DNA of 6,600 bases from SAR92 clade bacterium (GCA_018607545.1 JABBBF010000186.1:363-6962), one strand, 5' to 3'. Positions 1 through 6,467 are shown, counted from the first letter of the stretch. The notes: generated from the sequence alone by a model not told the origin. Program-made: numbers and translations.

Positions 1-1
1 C

Positions 2-430
2 AGACCCACAGCCACCGATAAAAGCTTTGCGCCGGAAGGCTGCGAATCCTTTTATGTGCTCTGCCCGGTGCCCAATCTTCTCGGCGATATCAACTGGGAA
101 ACTGAAGGGCCTGTACTTCGAGACAGAATTGTCGAAGCCCTAGAAGAGACCATACTCCCAGAGCTCTCCTCGGTAATTGAAGAAGTGTTCTGGATGACAC
201 CAGAGGACTTCGCCAAGGATTACCGCTCCATGCATGGTGCCGGCTTCTCCATTGAACCGAGACTTACACAATCGGCCTGGTTCCGCTTTCACAACCGTGA
301 CAGAGCCATCCCCAACCTCTATTTTGTCGGTGCCGGCACTCACCCAGGCGCAGGGCTACCCGGCGTTGTCAGCTCAGCCAAAGTGGTTGAGGAGCTTCTA
401 ACCGGGGTTGAGGTAGGTTCGGGCGGTTAA
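2..430 (+). CDS. crtI: Phytoene desaturase CrtI, C-terminal part (5' end outside window)
   Basis: CrtI is an FAD-dependent, membrane-associated desaturase that converts phytoene to lycopene. The frame is open from base 2, giving 142 residues before TAA at 428-430. Family proteins have roughly 490-510 residues, so about the last quarter to third is present. The visible start begins RPTATDKSFAPEGCESFYVL, a well-conserved CrtI block. Near the end lies NLYFVGAGTHPGAGLPGVV followed by SSAKVV, which is the bacterial-type phytoene dehydrogenase signature that closes the FAD-binding fold. A GTG at 56 is internal and not the real start, because the conserved protein continues upstream to the window edge. 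crtB begins 3 nt after the stop, so the two are surely co-transcribed. The number of desaturation steps cannot be read from this fragment. That lycopene is the product is inferred from crtY downstream. Confidence 0.96.
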   Translation, partial: RPTATDKSFAPEGCESFYVLCPVPNLLGDINWETEGPVLRDRIVEALEETILPELSSVIEEVFWMTPEDFAKDYRSMHGAGFSIEPRLTQSAWFRFHNRDRAIPNLYFVGAGTHPGAGLPGVVSSAKVVEELLTGVEVGSGG

Positions 431-433
431 CTG

Positions 434-1345
434 ATGAACAATCCGCAGGCCAAGCAGGTTCTCGCCCGAAACGGTAAATCCTTTTATTGGGCAAGTCTCT
501 TTCTCGGGCCTGCACTGGCCGACCGCGCCGCACGTCTCTATCAATTCTGTCGCTTTGTCGACGACCTTGCCGATGGCGACCTACCCCACCGACTCGACTC
601 CCTCGAAGATATTCGCGCCGGACTGACAGACCCGCAACATCCCGCAGTCGCAACGATCCCGGAACTGGGAGCCTTTATTGCCCTGGCCAATGAAAGCAAT
701 ATTCCCCTCAATGCCGCCGGTGAATTACTCGACGGTATGCTCCGCGATCAACTGCCCACTGCCGTTGAAAGCGAAGCCGAACTGCTGCGCTACTGCCATG
801 CGGTGGCCGGCACTGTCGGGCTGATGATGTGCCGGGTACTCAACTGCCAGCACCCCCGCGCCGATAGCTTTGCCATTGATTTAGGCATCGCCATGCAGCT
901 CACCAATATTGCCCGGGATGTTCTCGAAGATGCCCGTATGGATCGTCGCTACCTGCCCGCCAGCTTTTTTCAAACGCCGCTTAGTGCCGAGACCATTGGC
1001 CAGGCTGCCAATAACAGCCATCAGCCGGTAGCCGCCGCCATTAACCAACTGTTGGAATTGGCCGATCGCTATTACGCCAGCGCCCTGCTCGGCATCCACC
1101 TGCTGCCCTGGCGCAGTCGGTTTTCAATTATTGTTGCCCTGCGAGTCTACCGGCAGATTGGCCGCCAGCTTAAAAACGCTGGCCTGCACTGGTGGCGTGG
1201 CCGCACTATGGTTAGCAAAGCGGTTAAACTACGCCTGAGTATCAGCAGCCTGGCTGACCTGATATCCGGAATGGGACCCAGCAAAGTGCCCGCTCACAAA
1301 ACCAGCTTGCACAAACATTTGAAGGGGCTGGCCGGTGTCGACTGA
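434..1345 (+). CDS. crtB: Phytoene synthase CrtB
   Basis: CrtB condenses two geranylgeranyl diphosphates head-to-head through prephytoene diphosphate to phytoene, the first committed carotenoid step. The 303-residue length is normal for bacterial CrtB. Both Mg-diphosphate-binding aspartate motifs are intact: DDLAD at residues 43-47 inside YQFCRFVDDLAD, and DVLED at 162-166 inside QLTNIARDVLED, followed by RRYLP (171-175), which is also signature-like. The N-terminal SFYWASLFL block (16-24) is also typical. The ATG start lies 3 nt after the crtI stop. There is no strong Shine-Dalgarno sequence, only a purine-rich GAGG stretch about 20 nt upstream, so initiation probably depends on translational coupling to crtI. 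The 3' end overlaps crtY by 11 nt. Squalene or diapophytoene synthases share the fold, but the crtI and crtY neighbours make phytoene synthase the clear choice. Confidence 0.97.
   Translation: MNNPQAKQVLARNGKSFYWASLFLGPALADRAARLYQFCRFVDDLADGDLPHRLDSLEDIRAGLTDPQHPAVATIPELGAFIALANESNIPLNAAGELLDGMLRDQLPTAVESEAELLRYCHAVAGTVGLMMCRVLNCQHPRADSFAIDLGIAMQLTNIARDVLEDARMDRRYLPASFFQTPLSAETIGQAANNSHQPVAAAINQLLELADRYYASALLGIHLLPWRSRFSIIVALRVYRQIGRQLKNAGLHWWRGRTMVSKAVKLRLSISSLADLISGMGPSKVPAHKTSLHKHLKGLAGVD
1321..1327 (+). promoter_or_regulatory. Ribosome binding site of crtY, inside crtB
   Basis: GAAGGGG ends 7 nt before the GTG at 1335. This is the only good Shine-Dalgarno match near the possible crtY starts, and it favours GTG 1335 over the in-frame GTG 1350, GTG 1362 and ATG 1374. 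It lies inside the last codons of crtB, which fits coupled translation. Confidence 0.6.
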
Positions 1346-2549
1346 GAATGTGACTGAAAATGTGCCTGAGAATATGAATGAGTTTGATATTGCAATTATT
1401 GGCGGCGGCAATGCGGGCATAACCCTTGCAGCACAGCTGGCATCCCAGGCCAGCCCGCCAAACACCGTTGTCATCGAACCCCAGAGCACAGACCAGCGCG
1501 ATTGCAGCTGGGGACTCTGGGCACTGGACCAGCAGGCACAACAACTCAGCCATTCAACAAAGGGCCGCTGGCAACGCTGGCAGCTGGTCGATAACCACAG
1601 CCGCATTATTCACAGCAGCGACCAATACAGCTATCTAAGCCTGTGCTCCGCAGACTATCTACGAGACTGCGTAGCCCAACTGCGCGACCCTGTAAGCTTG
1701 ATTAAGGATTCTGTAAGCGCACTAAAAACTGAGCAAAATCAGACTGTTATTGAGACCGACCAGGGCCAATACAGAGCCAAAACCGTCTACGACAGTCGCC
1801 CACCAAAACTAACCGAAAATGGTTTGCGGCAACATTTTCTCGGGCTGCATATCCACAGCAAACAGCCGATTACACAGCCGGATATTGCCACCCTGATGGA
1901 CTTTCGGGTCGACCAGTCACGGGGACTGCACTTTATCTATGCCCTGCCCTTTTCAGAACATCATTTGCTAGTTGAATCCACATTGATCTCAACCAGCGTT
2001 GAACCCCAGGAATGGTATCGCAACGCCATTGAAGGCTGGCTGCGCGACAATAATATTGAAGTCGCGGAAATTATCAGTGAGGAGATGGGTGTTATTCCCA
2101 TGGACACACTGATTGTGAATAGACCGGCTACTGACCCAACGACCGGATTATCGAAAAAACAACCGCTGATCGCCAATATTGGTGCCGCCAGCGGCGCGGT
2201 AAGGCGCTCATCGGGCTATGCCTTTCAACATATCCAGCAGCAGGTAAGGCAACTGGCCGCGGGCATTGCCCAGGGCAATATGGCTGTTCCAACACCTATC
2301 GCCAGCCGTCTAACGGCGATGGATGAAATATTTAATGGCGTACTACTCAGCCGCCCGGATCTCAGCGTATCCCTGTATATGCGAATGGCCAGCGCCCTGA
2401 ACGGCGACCAGTTTGCACGCTTTATGCTCGGCAAGGCAACGACCAGTGATTGGCTGCGGGTGATAGCAGCTATGCCGAAAGGGGTATTTTTGAGGCAGCT
2501 TTTAAAGCAGCTTTTTAAAAAAGTAGTAAGGCCGCTCTCCCATGCCTGA
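1335..2549 (+). CDS. crtY: Lycopene beta-cyclase CrtY
   Basis: CrtY is a flavoprotein that cyclises both ends of lycopene to give beta-carotene. The product has 404 residues from GTG 1335, which is normal for the family. A Rossmann dinucleotide-binding segment, DIAIIGGGNAG, occupies residues 18-28. Further family blocks are DCSWGLWALD, YDSRPP, MDFRVDQ (from residue 188), the FIYALPF and LLVEST pair, GVIPMD, and the C-terminal GAVRRSSGYAFQHI, equivalent to the TGY region of other CrtY proteins but with serine for the usual threonine. The first 16 residues precede the conserved domain and contain three near-repeats (TENV, TENV, PENM) encoded by a 12-bp tandem repeat. The true start could therefore be any of four in-frame codons between 1335 and 1374, and the Shine-Dalgarno position favours 1335. 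The gene overlaps crtB by 11 nt and blh by 8 nt. Confidence 0.94.
   Translation: MSTENVTENVPENMNEFDIAIIGGGNAGITLAAQLASQASPPNTVVIEPQSTDQRDCSWGLWALDQQAQQLSHSTKGRWQRWQLVDNHSRIIHSSDQYSYLSLCSADYLRDCVAQLRDPVSLIKDSVSALKTEQNQTVIETDQGQYRAKTVYDSRPPKLTENGLRQHFLGLHIHSKQPITQPDIATLMDFRVDQSRGLHFIYALPFSEHHLLVESTLISTSVEPQEWYRNAIEGWLRDNNIEVAEIISEEMGVIPMDTLIVNRPATDPTTGLSKKQPLIANIGAASGAVRRSSGYAFQHIQQQVRQLAAGIAQGNMAVPTPIASRLTAMDEIFNGVLLSRPDLSVSLYMRMASALNGDQFARFMLGKATTSDWLRVIAAMPKGVFLRQLLKQLFKKVVRPLSHA
1341..1376 (+). repeat. 12-bp tandem repeat, three units, at the 5' end of crtY
   Basis: The three units are ACTGAGAATGTG, ACTGAAAATGTG and CCTGAGAATATG, followed by a partial AATGAG. They encode TENV, TENV and PENM in frame. 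Units 1 and 2 differ at one base, and units 1 and 3 at two. Each unit ends in GTG or ATG preceded by a purine-rich GAGAAT or GAAAAT, so each adds an in-frame start-like codon. The run precedes the flavin-binding domain, so changes in copy number would not shift the reading frame or break the fold. Replication slippage is the simplest origin. Confidence 0.85.
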
Positions 2550-3393
2550 CCCAAGTCTACTATCCACCGCATCGCTAATTGCCATCGCCGCCATCCTGCT
2601 GATTGGCGTGCCTCATGGCGGCCTAGATGGCGCAGTCGCGCGACGGGTCGGCTGGCCCAGAGGCACAGTGCCCTGGATACTATTTCATCTAATTTATCTG
2701 TTATTGGCGGCAGCCGTAGTCGGCCTCTGGTGGCACTACCCGCTGCCAAGCCTGGTATTTTTTCTGCTTATCTCGGCACTGCACTTTGGCAGCAGTGATA
2801 TTCGCCATATCAGCCCACCTTTAACGCGAGCCGCCTGGTTGCCGCTGCTGGCCCACGGTGGCCTAGTAGTGATTGCCATACCCGTCTTTCAAAGCAGTGC
2901 CGTAGAACCGCTATTTGCCCTATTGGTTGGTGCCGACAACAGTCTCTGGCTACTCAAACAAATTGACCGGCTACTGCTGCCCTGGGCAGCCTGCCTGTTT
3001 TTCTACCTAATATATACGGTGTATCAACCGCGCTGGCGCGGCGCGCTATTTAACCTTAGTCTGTTGGTTTTACTGGCCTATCTACTGCCACCACTGGTTA
3101 GCTTTGCACTCTACTTTTGTCTCTGGCACAGTCGCACGCATATGCAACGCATCTGGAGCAGTATTGCCCCAGACCAGCGCCGGCGCAGCGCAATTGAAAC
3201 CGTTATTTACAGCCTTTTGGCTTACGCCGCAGCGGCACTCTATTTTATATTACAACACGACGAACTCAGAGCCTCGGCATTAGCACCATCACTAGTACAG
3301 CTGACCTTTATTGGCCTCGCCGCCTTGACGGTACCACATATGTTATTAGTTGATTTTATTCACGGACAGCGGGAAGAACAGCAGCATGACTGA
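2542..3393 (+). CDS. blh: Brp/Blh family beta-carotene 15,15'-dioxygenase
   Basis: Blh is an integral-membrane, iron-dependent enzyme that cleaves beta-carotene centrally into two retinals, the chromophore of microbial rhodopsins. The 283-residue protein is very hydrophobic, with multiple membrane helices. The conserved histidines expected for metal binding are visible: H25 in GVPHGGLD, H81 in LHFGSSD, H105 in LAHGGLVV, H196 and H200 in LWHSRTH, and H266 in VPHMLLVDF. The ATG is 8 nt inside the crtY 3' end, with AAGG at 2528-2531 as a modest Shine-Dalgarno sequence. The gene in turn overlaps fni by 8 nt, so it is embedded in the carotenoid operon. Its presence means the pathway is built to end in retinal and not only in beta-carotene pigment. 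That implies a rhodopsin gene elsewhere in the genome, although none is in this window. Confidence 0.95.
   Translation: MPDPSLLSTASLIAIAAILLIGVPHGGLDGAVARRVGWPRGTVPWILFHLIYLLLAAAVVGLWWHYPLPSLVFFLLISALHFGSSDIRHISPPLTRAAWLPLLAHGGLVVIAIPVFQSSAVEPLFALLVGADNSLWLLKQIDRLLLPWAACLFFYLIYTVYQPRWRGALFNLSLLVLLAYLLPPLVSFALYFCLWHSRTHMQRIWSSIAPDQRRRSAIETVIYSLLAYAAAALYFILQHDELRASALAPSLVQLTFIGLAALTVPHMLLVDFIHGQREEQQHD
3371..3376 (+). promoter_or_regulatory. Ribosome binding site of fni, inside blh
   Basis: GGGAAG lies 9 nt before ATG 3386 within the last codons of blh. It supports 3386 over the in-frame upstream ATG at 3350, which lacks a comparable site and would add 12 residues not expected in the family. 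Confidence 0.55.
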
Positions 3394-4393
3394 TATAAGC
3401 AAACGCAAAGCAGATCATATTAATCTGGCACTGCAACCCAGCCACCAAGCGGCAAATTCTGCCGGCTTTGATGGCGTTCGCTTTGAGCATAACTGCCTGC
3501 CCGAACTGCACACGGAAAACATTGACTGCTCGACGGTTTTCCTCGACCAATACTGCACCGCACCCTTAATAATTGGCGCTATGACCGGCGGTTGCGAACG
3601 CGGCGAAACTATCAACCGTCACCTGGCCGAGGCCGCTCAACAGGCGCAGATTCCCATGGCACTGGGCTCACAGCGCGCCGCACTGCAAGATGGCCTGGCG
3701 CAAAATGTGCGCCGCTGGGCACCGCAAGCCATTCTGCTCGGCAATCTCGGCGGCACCCAACTGCAGCAGCATGGGGTAGAACTGGCGCAGCGCGCTGTCG
3801 ACAGCGTGCAAGCGAACGCCATGATTATTCATCTCAACCCACTGCAGGAACTGGTGCAACCCAGTGGCGATCGCGACTGGTGCGGTGTGCTCAATGCAAT
3901 CGAACAATGCTGCGCCAGACTCAGTGTACCGGTAATTATTAAAGAGGTCGGCGCCGGCATAGGCCCAACAGCAGCGCAACGCCTGATTGATGCAGGAGTT
4001 AAGTGGATCGAAGTCGCCGGACGCGGCGGTACCAGCTGGGCCAGTATTGAGAGCGCACGTATCGAAGAGACGCGCGAACAACAGATCGCCGCCCCCTTTA
4101 TCAACTGGGGTATGGATACTGCACAGCTTATTCCCGAATTGCGCAGTCAATCCAGCCAGCTCGGCCTGATCGCCTCTGGCGGCCTGCGCAATGGACTGGA
4201 TATAGCCCGCAGCCTCCGCCTGGGTGCCAATATAAGCGCCATAGCACAGCCCTTTCTGCAGCCGGCACTGGAATCCACCGAAGCGGTTATTGAAAAAATT
4301 GATATCCTCCGCGAGCAGCTGCGCTGGACCATGTTTCTCACCGGCAGCAAAGACCTCAAACAATTGCAGAAAGCAGCGCTGATCAACTCCTAG
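3386..4393 (+). CDS. fni: Type 2 isopentenyl-diphosphate delta-isomerase (FMN/NAD(P)H-dependent)
   Basis: This cytosolic flavoenzyme interconverts IPP and DMAPP, balancing the C5 units that feed GGPP and carotenoid synthesis. From ATG 3386 it has 335 residues, the usual size for type 2 IDI. In order it shows the N-terminal KRKADHI substrate block (6-12), MTGG (66-69), GSQRAAL, NLGG, HLNPLQE (149-155, with the conserved Gln154 and the Mg-binding Glu155), IKEVGAGI (Lys186), GRGGTSW (212-218) and IASGGLRNG (262-270), all part of an FMN-binding TIM barrel. The block usually written DWGIPT reads NWGMDT here, a small deviation without obvious loss of a catalytic residue. It is unrelated to the type 1 (Nudix) Idi. 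The start overlaps blh by 8 nt and has a GGGAAG ribosome site. It appears to be the last gene of the operon, since the next gene follows an 82-nt gap. Confidence 0.94.
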   Translation: MTDISKRKADHINLALQPSHQAANSAGFDGVRFEHNCLPELHTENIDCSTVFLDQYCTAPLIIGAMTGGCERGETINRHLAEAAQQAQIPMALGSQRAALQDGLAQNVRRWAPQAILLGNLGGTQLQQHGVELAQRAVDSVQANAMIIHLNPLQELVQPSGDRDWCGVLNAIEQCCARLSVPVIIKEVGAGIGPTAAQRLIDAGVKWIEVAGRGGTSWASIESARIEETREQQIAAPFINWGMDTAQLIPELRSQSSQLGLIASGGLRNGLDIARSLRLGANISAIAQPFLQPALESTEAVIEKIDILREQLRWTMFLTGSKDLKQLQKAALINS

Positions 4394-4475
4394 AATATTG
4401 TAGAGAAGGGCCCTCGAGAGAAGCGGTCTAAAATAATCAGTTTAAAAGTAATCGCTTAAATGCGGAGAAAAACCA
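4394..4475 (+). other. 82-nt intergenic region between fni and the CoA hydrolase gene
   Basis: This is the first real gap after five tightly packed genes. It holds overlapping GGGCCC and CTCGAG palindromes at 4408-4417 without a following T-run, so no intrinsic terminator is recognisable. The 3' half is AT-rich with -10-like words (TAAAAT at 4429-4434, TTAAAT at 4456-4461), but neither has a -35 box at suitable spacing. Whether a new transcript begins here cannot be decided from the sequence. Confidence 0.4.
4464..4467 (+). promoter_or_regulatory. Ribosome binding site fixing a TTG start
   Basis: GGAG stands 8 nt before TTG 4476, at ideal spacing. No ATG or GTG exists at the right place in the frame, and the conserved crotonase N-terminus begins directly after the TTG, so the rare start codon is well supported. 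Confidence 0.65.
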
Positions 4476-5570
4476 TTGAGCCATATTCAAACTGAGGTCA
4501 TCGCCGGCGTCGGACTGATTACCCTAAACCGTCCTGAAGCACTGAATGCGCTGACCCTGCAGATGGTCAACAGCCTGACCACTGTGCTCAGCGACTGGAT
4601 GGAAAACTCCGAGGTAGAGATTGTCGCCATTCGCGGCAATAACAAACAGGGCCCCTTTGGTAACTTCTGCGCCGGTGGCGATATCCGCTTTTTTCATGAT
4701 GCCGCCATTGCCGGCGACCCCGCCCTGGAAGAATTTTTTACCGCCGAGTACAGCCTAAATAATCTTATCTACAACTACCCAAAACCCTATATCGCCTTTA
4801 TGGATGGCGTCATCATGGGCGGTGGCATGGGACTCGCACAGGGCGCTGATCTGCGAATTGTCAGCCCGGCCACCAAGATGGCCATGCCAGAGACCAATAT
4901 AGGCCTGTTCCCAGATGTTGGCGGCGGCTACTTCCTCAGCCGCTGCCCCGGTTCCAGTGGTGAATACCTGGCCCTGACCGGACAGATGCTATCTGGTGGT
5001 GATGCACTGGCCCTCGGCCTAGCCGATGGACTGGCCGCCGCAGAAGCCATGCCCGAACTCTGGGAGAGTCTCACCGACAATCCGCAACAGAGCCCAGTGG
5101 AACGTCTGGAACAGTTAAAAGACCAGCTGACCCAAACCGCAGCAACACCCCAGTGGCTGGACAGGCAAATCGACTCTATCTTTAGCCTGCCAACCCTGAT
5201 GGATATTATTCAGGCCCTGGAAAGTGCCAACAATCATTGGGCAGCAGAGACATTGCAGAGTCTGCGCCAGCGCTCGCCGCTAATGCTGCATGTAACCCTC
5301 GAGCAGATCCGCCGCGGACGCCAGCTGAGTATCGCCGATGAATTGCGGATGGAACGAACCATAGTGCAGCACTGTTTTAATCCCAAGCACCTTAAACGCA
5401 GCAGTAATAACTGTGAAACCGTTGAAGGTATTCGCGCACTGGTAGTGGACAAAGATCGCAATCCGCAGTGGAATCCATCGCGTATTGAAGATGTCACAAC
5501 GGAGATGGTAAACCCCTTCTTCGACAATCCATGGCCACAGGGGCAGCACCCTCTCGCCGATTTAAAATAG
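4476..5570 (+). CDS. 3-hydroxyisobutyryl-CoA hydrolase-like protein (crotonase superfamily)
   Basis: HIBYL-CoA hydrolase releases 3-hydroxyisobutyrate from its CoA thioester in valine breakdown. The 364-residue protein is longer than ordinary enoyl-CoA hydratases (about 260) and matches the HIBCH subgroup. FCAGGDIR (64-71) and MGGGMG (114-119) form the oxyanion hole. [14 protein letters not shown] carries Glu139 and Asp147, the acidic pair with the same eight-residue spacing as the catalytic Glu/Asp of human HIBCH. The C-terminal extension contains [16 protein letters not shown], which is diagnostic of the HIBCH branch. Translation begins at TTG with a GGAG site. Other valine-catabolic genes are absent from the window, so the substrate is inferred from sequence class only; a related beta-hydroxyacyl-CoA hydrolase or hydratase is possible. 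There is no functional link to the retinal genes upstream beyond being adjacent and co-directional. Confidence 0.85.
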   Translation: MSHIQTEVIAGVGLITLNRPEALNALTLQMVNSLTTVLSDWMENSEVEIVAIRGNNKQGPFGNFCAGGDIRFFHDAAIAGDPALEEFFTAEYSLNNLIYNYPKPYIAFMDGVIMGGGMGLAQGADLRIVSPATKMAMPETNIGLFPDVGGGYFLSRCPGSSGEYLALTGQMLSGGDALALGLADGLAAAEAMPELWESLTDNPQQSPVERLEQLKDQLTQTAATPQWLDRQIDSIFSLPTLMDIIQALESANNHWAAETLQSLRQRSPLMLHVTLEQIRRGRQLSIADELRMERTIVQHCFNPKHLKRSSNNCETVEGIRALVVDKDRNPQWNPSRIEDVTTEMVNPFFDNPWPQGQHPLADLK

Positions 5571-5595
5571 CCGCTATAAAACAGAAGGCCAACCC

Positions 5596-5784
5596 ATGCA
5601 TCTCCATGAAGAACAGATCACCTGCCCCTTCTGCTGGGAGAGCATCTGCATACTGGTCGACCCCTCGGAGTCCCAGACCTATACCGAAGACTGCTTTGTC
5701 TGCTGCCGACCCATTCTGATTCAAACCCAGGTTTATGGCGATGAAGTCAGCGTCGAGGTTACCCAGGAAGACTTAGGCTTTTAA
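5596..5784 (+). CDS. CPXCG-family cysteine-rich small protein (zinc-ribbon-like)
   Basis: This 62-residue protein belongs to a widespread proteobacterial family of unknown function. Cys10 and Cys13 (CPFC) pair with Cys33 and Cys36 (CFVC) in the arrangement of a small zinc ribbon, followed by the family's CCRPI (36-40). An acidic YTEDC segment precedes the second knuckle, and the C-terminus is acidic, which matches the family. The motif that names the family, CPXCG, reads CPFCW here: the glycine after the second cysteine is Trp14. An additional Cys18 is present. AGAAGG at 5583-5588 gives a good ribosome site 7 nt before the ATG. The 25-nt gap to the preceding gene suggests co-transcription. 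Metal binding is inferred from the cysteine spacing, and no function should be assumed. Confidence 0.85.
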   Translation: MHLHEEQITCPFCWESICILVDPSESQTYTEDCFVCCRPILIQTQVYGDEVSVEVTQEDLGF

Positions 5785-5839
5785 AAAACTCTTATCTGAC
5801 CCCAATTTATTAAAAACTCTTATCTGACCCCAATTTATT
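5784..5839 (+). repeat. Perfect 28-bp tandem duplication with TCTGACCCC core
   Basis: Two identical 28-bp units occupy 5784-5811 and 5812-5839. Each runs AAAAACTC-TTATCTGACCCC-AATTTATT. On the minus strand the core reads AATTGGGGTCAGATAAG. The first unit begins at the last base of the preceding stop codon, and the second runs into a T-tract. There is no internal dyad, so it is neither a hairpin nor a REP element. From memory, AATTGGGGTCAGA-type words recur in many gammaproteobacterial genomes near IS200-like or REP-associated tyrosine transposase genes. I could not verify that here, and no transposase is present in the window. Confidence 0.9.
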
Positions 5840-5911
5840 TTTTAGTAAATAGCCACAATTTTAAAGCTGCAACTCCTGTACTATGGCCAGCACTAACCAC
5901 CCCGATAGATT

Positions 5912-5920
5912 TGGTATAAA
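5912..5920 (+). promoter_or_regulatory. Extended -10 promoter of yaeQ (predicted leaderless transcript)
   Basis: TGGTATAAA matches the TGn-TATAAT extended -10 consensus except for the last base. The hexamer ends 6 nt before ATG 5927, so a start of transcription at the usual distance would fall on the A of the ATG. No -35-like hexamer is found 16-18 nt upstream (the 17-nt position reads ACTAAC), as extended -10 promoters allow. There is also no Shine-Dalgarno sequence before the ATG, which agrees with a leaderless mRNA. Confidence 0.5.
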
Positions 5921-5926
5921 AACCCC

Positions 5927-6463
5927 ATGGCCCTAAGTGCAACCATCTGCAAAGCAGAACTCAATGTGATTGATATGGATCGTCATTATTACCAGCAGCA
6001 CAGCCTGACCATCGCCCAGCACCCCTCGGAAACCGACGAGCGTTTAATGGTACGACTGCTAGCCTTCGCCCTCCACGCCAGCGAATCACTCAGCTTTACC
6101 AAAGGCCTAAGCACCGACGACGAACCGGATCTCTGGCAAAAAAGCCTTAGCGATGATATTGAACTGTGGATTGAGCTGGGACTGCCCAGTGAGAAACGCT
6201 TAAAAAAGGCCTGCGGGCGATCTCAGCTGGTGATTGTTTATACCTATGGCAGCGGCGGTGCGGATATGTGGTGGAAGCAGATGCAGTCGCAGGTAACCCG
6301 GTTTAAGAATCTGACTATCAGGCATATAGATTCGGATACGACTCAGGCGCTGGCGGTATTGATGCAGCGCAATCTCGATGTACAGGTGAGTATTCAGGAT
6401 AAAGAAATTAGCTGGGACTCCGGGGAGAAAAATCTAAGCTTTACGCCAGAGGAGCTTTACTAA
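5927..6463 (+). CDS. yaeQ: YaeQ family protein
   Basis: YaeQ proteins form a conserved proteobacterial family of uncertain function whose known structures resemble a variant PD-(D/E)XK nuclease fold. The 178-residue length is close to E. coli YaeQ (about 181). Conserved blocks are visible from the first residue: MALSATICKAELNV, HPSETDERLMVRLL (32-45), the acidic DDEPDLW (64-70), IELWIELGLPSEKRLKKAC (E79, E83 and the downstream lysines) and YGSGGADMWWKQMQS. The acidic residues D64, D65, E66 and E83 are candidates for the nuclease-like site. Any catalytic role is inference. Alignment of the N-terminus with the family fixes ATG 5927 as the start although no ribosome site precedes it. The gene is separated from the CPXCG gene by 142 nt with its own likely promoter, and it converges with a minus-strand gene. 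Confidence 0.93.
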   Translation: MALSATICKAELNVIDMDRHYYQQHSLTIAQHPSETDERLMVRLLAFALHASESLSFTKGLSTDDEPDLWQKSLSDDIELWIELGLPSEKRLKKACGRSQLVIVYTYGSGGADMWWKQMQSQVTRFKNLTIRHIDSDTTQALAVLMQRNLDVQVSIQDKEISWDSGEKNLSFTPEELY

Positions 6464-6467
6464 AAAG

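Noticed and set aside
56..58. GTG as the start of a short crtI-like gene
   Set aside because: The conserved CrtI sequence continues in frame upstream to the window edge, so this is an internal valine codon.
2511..2522. Programmed frameshift site at CTTTTTAAAAAAG near the end of crtY
   Set aside because: In the crtY frame the codons read CTT TTT AAA AAA GTA, which does not fit the X XXY YYZ slippery pattern, and blh has its own start and ribosome site.
2225..2749. Minus-strand open frame of 174 codons across the crtY-blh junction
   Set aside because: It lies opposite two well-supported coding regions, and its arginine- and serine-rich translation is typical of an antisense shadow.
3350..3385. 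Upstream ATG extending fni by 12 residues
   Set aside because: It would overlap blh by 44 nt, has no ribosome site, and the added residues precede the conserved KRKADHI start region. ATG 3386 has GGGAAG at good spacing.
3668..4363. Long minus-strand open frame of 231 codons opposite fni
   Set aside because: It is fully antisense to a gene with unmistakable type 2 IDI motifs. Its translation shows no recognisable domain and its codon pattern mirrors the plus strand.
4408..4417. Intrinsic terminator after fni
   Set aside because: The GGGCCC/CTCGAG palindromes form no stem of useful length with a loop, and no T-run follows.
5784..5839. CRISPR array
   Set aside because: The two repeat units are directly adjacent with no spacer, and no cas gene is present.
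5838..5843. T-run after the second 28-bp repeat as a terminator for the CPXCG gene
   Set aside because: No GC-rich hairpin precedes the T-run; the repeat unit has no dyad symmetry.
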